A stretch of 6,202 nucleotides of DNA, from positions 1 to 6,202 of the forward strand of contig JAFDHS010000103.1 in the NCBI GenBank assembly GCA_019308655.1, given 5' to 3'. Source of the stretch: Deltaproteobacteria bacterium. GTDB taxonomy: Bacteria; Desulfobacterota; Desulfobacteria; Desulfobacterales; JAFDHS01. Both the position numbers and the translations under genes were made by a program. Under the pieces are notes generated by a model. It was given only the letters and a program-made list of their open reading frames with translations, searched no databases and had not been told where the DNA came from. Shown here one piece after another: positions 1 to 5,254 of the stretch. Every line of letters starts with the position of its first letter. Position 1 is the stretch's first letter.

Positions 1-150
1 AAGTTGAGCGACCTGACCGGGTTTGAAGGAAAAATTACGCATTTTTTCTTCATCGTTCAAAACAATGCGGAACGTACGAATATTGGCTGTTTCCTGAATA
101 ATATCTTTAATCACCGCCGGTTCAGGACGGTAGGGATTATTTTCAAACAT
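1..150 (-). CDS. flxA: FlxA, FAD/NAD(P)H-binding oxidoreductase, N-terminal fragment
   Basis: The first 50 codons are present and run in frame to the window edge. The start MFENNPYRPEPAVI, followed by a beta-strand-like segment (IRTFRIVL) and SFKPGQVAQL, matches the beginning of ferredoxin-reductase-like FAD domains of the AsrB / hydrogenase-gamma / FlxA group; the FKPGQ segment is a typical early strand-turn of the FAD-binding barrel. In Flx-Hdr complexes FlxA oxidises NADH and feeds FlxB. The ATG (148-150) overlaps the flxB stop by 8 nt and has AAGGAG (158-163) 7 nt upstream, so translation is coupled to flxB. The NAD-binding and 2Fe-2S parts lie outside the window, so cofactor preference cannot be judged. 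Confidence 0.88.
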   Translation of the reverse strand, partial: MFENNPYRPEPAVIKDIIQETANIRTFRIVLNDEEKMRNFSFKPGQVAQL

Positions 151-1210
151 CAACATTCTCCTTGTTCTTCTTCAAGCTGAGCACCACGTTGCGAATATCC
201 AATGCAACAGGGCAACGGCGTATACACCTGCCGCATCCGCAACAGGCAATCATACCCTTGTATTTTTTCGGGAAATAACTGAATTTATGACCGATCCGGT
301 TTCGATAGCGTTCCAGTTTGCTTGGGCGCGGATTATGGCCGCTGGCTTCCCGGGTATAATGATTGAACATACAGGAATCCCAGGAGCGTATGCGCTCTCC
401 ATCCAGGTCTTTGGCTTCATCCGTGATGTTAAAACAGTAACAGGTGGGGCATACATAGGTACATATTCCGCAACTGATGCACTTGAAAGCCATATCCCGC
501 CAAAATTCATTATCTGAAAAACGGTCCTCAAAATCGTCTGAACTTTGGGTTAAATCCCCTTCGCCGATATGCAAGGCGGCAACTTTTTTCTGAACATTCT
601 GCGCTTCGGCAATTTGTGCTTCGGTCGCATCTTTGCCCATTTCAGGCATCAGGTTTTCAGCCCGCTTGGTAAGCGCTTCAATTACATAACCGCTGTCAAC
701 AGGAATGATCCACAGGTCACTTCCCGTCTGATCTGCAGGTCCGCTTCCCACGGCGGAACAAAAACAGGCATTGTCGGACGTTTCACAGACAAGGGTCGCA
801 AAAAGGGTTTTCTCACGGCGTTTGGCATAATACGGGTCTTTATACGGTCCGTTTAAATAAACCTCGTCGAAAACAAGAAAACCGCGAACATCACAAGGGC
901 GTGCCCCAAAAACCAGTACCGGTGATACCTCTTCCTCGTCTTCCAGTTCAATATGGGATTTGAACGGGTCGTTTTCGTCCTTTTTGCGGCTGAAATGCAG
1001 CAGGGTCTCCACCTGGGGGAAGATCACTTTCTTGGGCGGCATGGTGCTTTGCCTGTCCAGGACAGGCAGCCGATCCGGTTGATAAGGCAAAAATTGAATT
1101 ACGCATTTTTCGTCATTTATGGCTGTCGGAATCCATACATCCATTGTCTTGGAAAGACGTTCCAACACTTCGGGCAGTTCATCATGGGCAATAAAGGTTT
1201 TCCCACGCAT
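143..1210 (-). CDS. flxB: FlxB, 4Fe-4S dicluster electron-transfer protein (AsrA/hydrogenase-beta-like)
   Basis: This 355-residue protein belongs to the family that includes anaerobic sulfite reductase subunit A and the beta subunit of archaeal sulfhydrogenases. Visible marks are FGARPCDVRG (101-110), CETSDNACFCSAVGSG (142-157), a first cluster motif C244/C247/C250/C254 with C257 and C259 close behind, and a second cluster motif C323/C326/C329/C333-Pro. Residues 195-215 are an Ala/Gln/Lys-rich, probably helical linker. In Flx complexes FlxB sits next to the flavoprotein FlxA and carries electrons from its FAD through two 4Fe-4S clusters. Both motifs are complete, unlike in the neighbouring flxC. 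The start has GAGGA (1217-1221) 6 nt upstream; this site touches the end of repeat A. The stop overlaps the flxA start by 8 nt. Co-occurrence with hdrCBA and flxD argues against a stand-alone Asr sulfite reductase. Confidence 0.92.
   Translation of the reverse strand: MRGKTFIAHDELPEVLERLSKTMDVWIPTAINDEKCVIQFLPYQPDRLPVLDRQSTMPPKKVIFPQVETLLHFSRKKDENDPFKSHIELEDEEEVSPVLVFGARPCDVRGFLVFDEVYLNGPYKDPYYAKRREKTLFATLVCETSDNACFCSAVGSGPADQTGSDLWIIPVDSGYVIEALTKRAENLMPEMGKDATEAQIAEAQNVQKKVAALHIGEGDLTQSSDDFEDRFSDNEFWRDMAFKCISCGICTYVCPTCYCFNITDEAKDLDGERIRSWDSCMFNHYTREASGHNPRPSKLERYRNRIGHKFSYFPKKYKGMIACCGCGRCIRRCPVALDIRNVVLSLKKNKENVDV
158..163 (-). promoter_or_regulatory. Ribosome binding site of flxA inside the flxB coding end
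   Basis: AAGGAG on the minus strand lies 7 nt upstream of the flxA ATG and within the last codons of flxB. It is the strongest Shine-Dalgarno match in the window and fixes the flxA start. The 8-nt gene overlap means flxB and flxA are probably made in equal amounts. Confidence 0.8.
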
Positions 1211-1216
1211 TGATTA

Positions 1217-1221
1217 TCCTC
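1217..1221 (-). promoter_or_regulatory. Ribosome binding site of flxB at the edge of repeat A
   Basis: GAGGA on the minus strand lies 6 nt upstream of the flxB ATG. It continues directly from the terminal AAGTGA-type unit of repeat A (AAGTGAGGA), so part of the site appears to belong to the repeat end. Just before it, CACTT-TTT-AAGTG (1221-1233) can form a short hairpin that might partly mask the site. Confidence 0.6.
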
Positions 1222-1392
1222 ACTTAAAAAGTGTAAAGTGTCTAAAGTGATCTAAAGTGCCCCCCGTTAAATGCCCCATCTTGTTTAACCGGGGTTGAGG
1301 AATTCTATCAATTTTATATAAAAAGACGGAGCGAAGCGACTCATTAACTTTAGCTCACTTCAAACTTTAGTTCACTTTAGCTCACTTTTTTT
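1221..1392 (+). repeat. Intergenic repeat A: palindromic element with ACTTTAG-type arrays at both ends
   Basis: The element fills nearly all the space between the flxC remnant and flxB. The right end is an array of ACTT units spaced 10, 7, 10 and 10 nt (units ACTTTAGCTC, ACTTCAA, ACTTTAGTTC). The left end carries the reverse-complement units (CTAAAGTGAT, CTAAAGTG), so the whole unit can fold back on itself. The core (1295-1370) is the reverse complement of the repeat B core (3103-3180), with one substitution and a 2-nt TA-repeat length difference. The core includes TTGAGGAATTC, an AT stretch and GACGGAGCGAAGCGACTC. Copy A differs by a 33-nt stretch (1262-1294) where B has 5 nt. No open frame or transposase is seen. 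It looks like a non-autonomous dispersed palindromic repeat. Confidence 0.88.
1262..1294 (+). repeat. Small hairpin insert inside repeat A, absent from repeat B
   Basis: CCCCGTTAAA (1262-1271) pairs with TTTAACCGGGG (1284-1294) with one bulged C, leaving a 12-nt loop. Repeat B has only TAAAG at this place. The stem is GC-capped, unlike the AT-rich surroundings. It may be a separate small palindrome inserted into A, or the ancestral form that B has lost. No T-run follows on either strand, so it is not a clear terminator. Confidence 0.6.
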
Positions 1393-1401
1393 GGTTGTTT
1401 G

Positions 1402-1530
1402 CTATATTCCGGTTTCACCAGGATCAAATGTTAATAAAGGCGGTTTTGCTTCAGCATCAATCCCGGCTTCGTAATCCAGCATATCTTTGAGGATCTGATT
1501 CATTTTTTCCTTAATCAACATTGTCGGTAT
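1402..1530 (-). pseudogene. flxC: Detached C-terminal coding segment of flxC (out of frame)
   Basis: Read from 1530 down to a TAG at 1402-1404, this segment encodes 42 residues beginning IPTMLIKEKMNQILKDML and ending in DPGETGI. It is open throughout and protein-like. The I-P after the last cluster cysteines, followed by an amphipathic helix, is what normally follows the second Cys-x3-Cys-Pro in FlxC-like and related 4Fe-4S dicluster proteins. It lies 1 nt out of frame with the end of the 274-residue frame. Between CTECGE and IPTML only 4 nt remain where about 24 nt (Cys-x3-Cys-Pro plus two residues) would be expected, so a net loss of about 20 nt is inferred. An in-frame ATG exists at 1519-1521, but no Shine-Dalgarno sequence is well placed, so separate translation is doubtful. 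Joined to the upstream part, the ancestral protein would have been about 324 residues. Confidence 0.72.
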
Positions 1531-1531
1531 T

Positions 1532-2356
1532 TCATTCCCCGCATTCGGTACAGCGGCCGGCCAAATGAAGGCCATGTATCATATGGAAGAGAAACTTTTC
1601 CCGGATTCCATCGCGTTGTGTCAGCCACTTTGGTTTTCGGCTTTCCGCGATACAATTGTCCTGACAGACACAAAGCGGACAGGCATTGCGGCATGCATAA
1701 CAGCGGATACATCGGTTAAATTCGGTCTTCCAGAATGCCAGGCGTTGTTTTCGATCAGACGTGTCAAATTTTTCTACGGCCGAGTAGAGTTTGTCCTCAC
1801 TGATTCTCGGTTTTAACGGTGTGCCGATCATAGTGTCATAAATGACCGGGTTGGGATAAAGACAACGTAAGCATTTTCGTGCCAGAACATTCTCTATGGG
1901 AAAACGGAGCGTTTCCTGATCGGTTTCAACAACGGCCTCATCTCCTTCAATATCAACTTTTCTGACATTTTCAAGGGAAGGTTTGAGGTGCATAAGGCGG
2001 CGTAAATCCACTGTTCCTTCGCAAGGGATACCAACGATGTACAAACGGTCCCGGTCGATAAAATTTTCCTGGATCAAGGCAACCAGAGAGCGGCTGTCAC
2101 AGCCTTTAACACAAATACCAATTTTTTTTCCGTCTTCCTGAATGGAAGCGTCCAGGTTTTTCGCCAAATAACCGCTGAGATTCTGGGAGCAAAGAGGATT
2201 CCAGACCAACTTGCCGAGTTCTGACGGTTGACGGATAAAAACGGGTGTTGCGTGCAAACGGTCAAAACCCGTTTCCCAGCCGATCACCAGTTCCAGATCT
2301 GCAAAGTTTTTTTCAAAGTCTTCCTGTAATGTTTTTGTCTTCTCATCCATCGGCAT
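1532..2356 (-). CDS. flxC: FlxC-like 4Fe-4S protein, apparently truncated inside its second cluster motif
   Basis: The open frame gives 274 residues. The N-terminal part (1-200) has CVKGCDSRSLV (82-92), GIPCEGTVDLR (109-119) and KCLRC (161-165), resembling the FrhB/F420-hydrogenase beta-like part of FlxC and HdrF-type proteins. A first 4Fe-4S motif follows: C216/C219/C222/C226, with extra cysteines C229, C231 and C235. A second motif begins at HLAGRCTECGE (C269, C272), but the frame ends there with TGA (1532-1534). Proteins of this kind normally continue with Cys-x3-Cys-Pro and a C-terminal tail. A matching tail is encoded just downstream at 1402-1530 in another frame (see that entry), so the gene looks damaged by a small deletion. 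The start is supported by AGGA (2362-2365) 5 nt upstream. The family role is relaying electrons between FlxB and FlxD; as it stands the product could bind the first cluster but lacks two ligands for the second. The assignment to FlxC is firm from context; the functional state is uncertain. Confidence 0.85.
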   Translation of the reverse strand: MPMDEKTKTLQEDFEKNFADLELVIGWETGFDRLHATPVFIRQPSELGKLVWNPLCSQNLSGYLAKNLDASIQEDGKKIGICVKGCDSRSLVALIQENFIDRDRLYIVGIPCEGTVDLRRLMHLKPSLENVRKVDIEGDEAVVETDQETLRFPIENVLARKCLRCLYPNPVIYDTMIGTPLKPRISEDKLYSAVEKFDTSDRKQRLAFWKTEFNRCIRCYACRNACPLCVCQDNCIAESRKPKWLTQRDGIREKFLFHMIHGLHLAGRCTECGE

Positions 2357-2380
2357 TATGTTCCTGAGCGATTTAAATAA

Positions 2381-2501
2381 TGATGGTCTCGTAAAAAGTC
2401 GCCAACAGAAATTTCAAACACAATTGGTGGTGCATGAAAGAAATAGAACACCTGTATATTGCGGTTAAAGTTTTCAATTTGGACTTTTTACGAATGCATC
2501 A
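2381..2501. mobile_element. MITE-like element with 20-bp terminal inverted repeats, no ORF
   Basis: The left end TGATGGTCTCGTAAAAAGTC (2381-2400) and right end GACTTTTTACGAATGCATCA (2482-2501) are inverted repeats matching at 17 of 20 positions, including a perfect 12-bp block TCGTAAAAAGTC. The 81-bp interior has no reading frame of note. AAATAAT occurs at 2375-2381 and at 2501-2507, a possible 7-bp target duplication if the ends are set one base inward; this is AT-rich and could be chance. The size and structure fit a miniature element moved by a transposase encoded elsewhere. It lies between flxD and flxC, ending about 16 nt upstream of the flxC ribosome binding site. Confidence 0.72.
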
Positions 2502-2516
2502 AATAATAATGCATCA
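2493..2516 (+). repeat. Direct repeat AATGCATCA at the right end of the MITE-like element
   Basis: AATGCATCA occurs at 2493-2501 and again at 2508-2516, separated by six A/T bases. The first copy is the outer part of the right terminal inverted repeat. The second could be a trace of an earlier insertion or a slip duplication of the end. Confidence 0.5.
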
Positions 2517-2526
2517 TTTTATTTTA

Positions 2527-2556
2527 ATCAGGGTCATATTGCAACATGACCCTGAT
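2527..2556 (-). terminator. Perfect 11-bp hairpin after flxD (terminator-like or 3' stabilising)
   Basis: ATCAGGGTCAT (2527-2537) pairs perfectly with ATGACCCTGAT (2546-2556) around an 8-nt loop. On the minus strand it begins 6 nt after the flxD stop. The following bases are TAAAATAAAA rather than a T-run, so it is not a classical intrinsic terminator in the operon direction. It may attenuate, mark an RNA 3' end, or protect the upstream mRNA. Confidence 0.55.
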
Positions 2557-2562
2557 AGTATC

Positions 2563-3060
2563 TTATTTTGTATTAAACAGCGATAGGGCCGTTTCGGCAT
2601 CCATTTTTTCATTTAATCCGGCATTGGGACCCAACCGGTGGATCTCCTCGGAAAATTCCGTAACTACCTGCTGCCATAGCTGTCCTTCGGAAGCCGATAC
2701 CCATGTGTAGCGGAATCGATTGGTATCAATGCCGATAAAGGGGAGAAACCGTTTCAGGAGTTCCATACGCCGCCGGGCGTATAAATTACCGACGGCATAA
2801 TGGCAATCTTTAGGATGGCATCCGGATACAAGCACACCGTCGGCTCCGTAAATCAAGGATTTTACAACGAACAGAGGATCCATACGTCCTGTACATGGAA
2901 TGCGGATGATTCGTAAATCCGTCGGTTGTTTAAACCGGCACACACCTGCCGTATCCGCTCCGCCGTAGGAACACCAGTTACACAAAAAACCGATAATTTT
3001 TATTTCTTTTTCTCTCTGGGTACCTGTTTCAGAAATCATCATGTCCCTTTTTTTATTCAT
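2563..3060 (-). CDS. flxD: MvhD-like [2Fe-2S] electron-transfer subunit (FlxD)
   Basis: This protein of 165 residues contains the MvhD/FlxD domain. The signatures are FLCNWCSYGGADTAG (25-39), IPCTGRMDP (54-62) and ADGVLVSGCHPKDCHY (73-88). Cysteines C27, C30, C41, C56, C81 and C86 include the ligands of the 2Fe-2S cluster. In methanogens MvhD links hydrogenase to HdrA; in bacterial Flx-Hdr complexes FlxD is expected to pass electrons from FlxABC to HdrA. There is no hydrogenase gene in view, and the flxC/flxB/flxA neighbours favour the Flx role over a hydrogenase role. The start is uncertain: Met1 has AGGGG only about 2 nt upstream, too close. Met8 (3037-3039) has AAGGG with 5 nt spacing and fits the usual short N-terminus better. 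The C-terminal tail (about 135-165) is family-variable. It is separated from hdrA by 212 bp holding repeat B and followed by a hairpin at 2527-2556. Confidence 0.93.
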   Translation of the reverse strand: MNKKRDMMISETGTQREKEIKIIGFLCNWCSYGGADTAGVCRFKQPTDLRIIRIPCTGRMDPLFVVKSLIYGADGVLVSGCHPKDCHYAVGNLYARRRMELLKRFLPFIGIDTNRFRYTWVSASEGQLWQQVVTEFSEEIHRLGPNAGLNEKMDAETALSLFNTK

Positions 3061-3081
3061 AACCCCTAATCCGGATAAACC

Positions 3082-3222
3082 GGAAAAGTGAACTAAAGTG
3101 ATCTAAAGTTTGAAGTGAGCTAAAGTTAATGAGTCGCTTCGCTCCGTCTTTTTATATATAAAATTGACAGAATTCCTCAACTTTAGGCACTTTAGATCAC
3201 TTTAGTCACTTCACACTTTTTT
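3082..3222 (-). repeat. Intergenic repeat B: inverted copy of repeat A
   Basis: Located between hdrA and flxD and oriented opposite to repeat A. The core at 3103-3180 is 78 bp. It is flanked on one side by GTGAACTAAAGTGATCTAAAG units and on the other by CTTTAGGCACTTTAGATCA units. As in A, these end arrays are complementary, so the element can form a long imperfect cruciform or RNA stem. Two copies with nearly identical cores but different outer ends point to a family present elsewhere in the genome. Confidence 0.88.
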
Positions 3223-3223
3223 A

Positions 3224-3266
3224 AATTCTGAAATTTTCTGCCATAAAAAACACAAATTTCAGAATT
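3224..3266 (-). terminator. Perfect 13-bp AT-rich hairpin after hdrA
   Basis: AATTCTGAAATTT (3254-3266 on the minus strand) pairs with AAATTTCAGAATT (3224-3236) around a 17-nt loop that contains a six-T run. It starts 6 nt after the hdrA stop and is followed by TAAAAAAGTG, which leads into repeat B. There is no T-tract after the stem, so full termination is doubtful. A role in mRNA processing or in separating hdrCBA from flxDCBA levels is possible but inferred. Confidence 0.5.
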
Positions 3267-3272
3267 AAGATA

Positions 3273-5231
3273 CTATTCACACACGGCATTGACTTCAGCC
3301 AGAATCTGGTCGTCGGTGCAATGCTGTAACTGTACGGCCTTGGGCGGACATGTGGCGTTACACAAACCGCAGCCCTGACACACGGTTGGGAGTACTTCCG
3401 CTTTTTGTGAGCCGTCCCGCAAGGTTTTCCACTGAATTGCTCCGAACGGGCAGACCTCGATACATTTTCCACAAGAGATACAGACCCGTTCATTAACGAG
3501 TGCCACCTGTGGGTCCGTTTCGATGGTATCCCGTGAAAAAAGGATCTGGACCTTGGCTGCCGCGGCGCTGCCCTGGGCAACCGAAGCGGGAATATCTTTG
3601 GGACCCTGGCACACACCTGCAAGGTAGACCCCGGCAGTATTGGTTTCCACGGGGCGCAGCTTGGGATGACTCTCCATATACCAGCCGTACTGGTCATAGG
3701 AAATACGCAGTTTTTCAGCAAGTTCTCTTGCACCTTCAGAGGCTTCCAAACCGGTGGCCAGAACAACCAGATCGGCCTCGATGTCCATTTGAACACCCAT
3801 CAAGGTATCCACACCCTGAACGATGAGCCGGTCATCTTTGGGATAAATTTTGCCCACACGTCCGCGAATATAATTAATGCCGTATTCTTCCTGAGCACGA
3901 CGTATAAATTCATCGTAATTTTTTCCGGGGGAGCGGATATCCATATACGAGACATAACAGTTGCAATCCGGCAGATGGTCCCGTGTAATAATAGCCTGTT
4001 TGGCAATATACATACAGCAGACTCCGGAACAGTATGGACGGCCTACGGATGCATCCCTGGAACCGACACAGGAGAGAAAGACGATATTCCTGGGTTCCTT
4101 ACCGTCGGAGGGACGAACAATATGTCCGCCATAGGGACCGGAAGCACTTAGAATACGCTCATATTGAAGAGAAGTAATGACATCCGGATATCGGCCGCCG
4201 CCGTATTCACCATATACCGAATAATCGAACATATCGTATCCGGTAGCAACGACAATCGCCCCGACGTCTTCCGTAATGATTTCATCTTCCATATCAAAGC
4301 GGATAGCGTCCGCGGGACAGACTTTTTCACACTTTTTGCACTTGCCTTTGGTCAGATAAAGACAGGATTCGGCATTTATACGCGCTCTTTTCGGAATGGC
4401 CTGGGGAAAGGGAATATTGATTGCAGTGGTGCTTCCCAGGCCTTCATTGAACTTGTCATAGGTTTTTTTCGAGGGGCATTTCTGAGTACACTCTCCGCAG
4501 CCGGTACAGGCGTTCCAATCGACATAGGTTGCTTTTTTACGTATTTTTACCTCAAAATTGCCGATGTAACCTGAAACCGATTCGATTTCGCTGTAAGCAT
4601 GCAGGCTGATGTTCTCTTTTTGAGAGATATCAACCATCTTGGGTCCCAGGATGCATGATGAACAGTCAATGGTCGGGAATGTTTTGTCAAGTTTAGCCAT
4701 TTTCCCGCCAATGGTCGTTTCCCGTTCCACCATGACCACATCCAGGCCTCCATCCGAGCAATCCATAGCCGCTTGAATACCGGCAATCCCTCCGCCGATA
4801 ACCAGAACTCTTTTGTTAATCGGTACCTTTGATGAAAACAGAGGCTGGTTTAAGCGCAGTTTTTCTACGGCCATGTGAACCAGATCCATGGCTTTGATCG
4901 TATTTGATTCCCGGTCCTTGTTGACCCAGGAAACATGTTCCCGGATATTGGCCTGTTCGAACATATAACGGTTCAGTCCGGCTTTTTCAACAGCCCGGCG
5001 AAAAGTAGGCTCATGCATATGCGGCGTACACGCCGCAACGACCACTCCCTGTAAACGGTTCTTAATGATTGCTTCCCGTATTTCTTCCTGGCCCGGTTCC
5101 GAACATGTGTACATATAATCCGTGGCATAGACCACATCCGGATATTCCAAAGCTTTACGGGCTACAGCTTCCGTATCTACGGTATTTGCAATGTTGGTCC
5201 CACATTTACAGATAAAAACTCCGATACGCAT
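3273..5231 (-). CDS. hdrA: CoB--CoM heterodisulfide reductase iron-sulfur/FAD subunit A (HdrA)
   Basis: This 652-residue protein has complete HdrA architecture. The N-terminal domain (1-135) has C8, C10, C43 and C68 as likely ligands of an extra Fe-S cluster. A Rossmann FAD motif GGGIAG sits at 146-151, followed by the HdrA signature CSSCILGPKM (190-199). An inserted ferredoxin domain has C242/C245/C248/C252 and C290/C298/C301/C305. Next come LSCVGSRD (387-394) and GRPYCSGVCC (397-406), both typical of HdrA, and a second flavin-side segment with LATGLEASEG (491-500). A C-terminal two-cluster ferredoxin has C584/C587/C590/C594 and C618/C621/C624/C628. In the family, HdrA carries the FAD at which electrons are bifurcated between a disulfide (via HdrC/HdrB) and ferredoxin. 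The protein is soluble, with no membrane helices. The start is supported by AAGG (5240-5243) 8 nt upstream of the ATG. The stop is TAG, and 6 nt later the transcript can form a 13-bp hairpin. No key residue appears lost. Confidence 0.97.
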   Translation of the reverse strand: MRIGVFICKCGTNIANTVDTEAVARKALEYPDVVYATDYMYTCSEPGQEEIREAIIKNRLQGVVVAACTPHMHEPTFRRAVEKAGLNRYMFEQANIREHVSWVNKDRESNTIKAMDLVHMAVEKLRLNQPLFSSKVPINKRVLVIGGGIAGIQAAMDCSDGGLDVVMVERETTIGGKMAKLDKTFPTIDCSSCILGPKMVDISQKENISLHAYSEIESVSGYIGNFEVKIRKKATYVDWNACTGCGECTQKCPSKKTYDKFNEGLGSTTAINIPFPQAIPKRARINAESCLYLTKGKCKKCEKVCPADAIRFDMEDEIITEDVGAIVVATGYDMFDYSVYGEYGGGRYPDVITSLQYERILSASGPYGGHIVRPSDGKEPRNIVFLSCVGSRDASVGRPYCSGVCCMYIAKQAIITRDHLPDCNCYVSYMDIRSPGKNYDEFIRRAQEEYGINYIRGRVGKIYPKDDRLIVQGVDTLMGVQMDIEADLVVLATGLEASEGARELAEKLRISYDQYGWYMESHPKLRPVETNTAGVYLAGVCQGPKDIPASVAQGSAAAAKVQILFSRDTIETDPQVALVNERVCISCGKCIEVCPFGAIQWKTLRDGSQKAEVLPTVCQGCGLCNATCPPKAVQLQHCTDDQILAEVNAVCE

Positions 5232-5254
5232 TTTTTCTACCTTATCTCAGTTCG

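Noticed and set aside
143..1210. Anaerobic sulfite reductase AsrA or sulfhydrogenase beta subunit as the primary name of this gene
   Set aside because: Sequence marks are shared with these relatives, but the neighbours hdrCBA and flxD and the adjoining flxA-like start point to FlxB.
1221..1392. CRISPR-like array of short ACTTTAG repeats
   Set aside because: Units are about 7-10 nt with no unique spacers of constant length and are arranged palindromically; this is not a CRISPR array.
1532..1534. Selenocysteine at the flxC TGA, which falls exactly where the next cluster cysteine is expected (CTECGE-Cys)
   Set aside because: Reading through gives only about six more codons (NTDNVD) before a TAA, without the Cys-Pro of the motif, and no obvious SECIS-like hairpin follows directly. 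The family-like tail is in a different frame, so a deletion explains the data better.
1519..1540. Programmed +1 frameshift at GAA-TGA-A joining the flxC halves
   Set aside because: The frameshifted product would still lack the third and fourth cysteines of the second cluster, so frameshifting would not give a normal FlxC; no stimulatory structure is evident.
2527..2556. Strong rho-independent terminator ending the operon after flxD
   Set aside because: The stem is perfect, but the minus-strand downstream bases are A-rich rather than a T-run, and flx genes continue in the same direction with no visible new promoter.
2563..3060. True MvhD of an Mvh NiFe-hydrogenase
   Set aside because: No mvhA/mvhG hydrogenase genes are in view and the next genes are flxC, flxB and flxA; the Flx role is favoured, though genes outside the window are unseen.
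3221..4151. Long open frames overlapping hdrA on both strands (about 160-190 codons)
   Set aside because: Their translations are of low-complexity shadow character, lack recognisable motifs, and lie over well-conserved hdrA cluster motifs.
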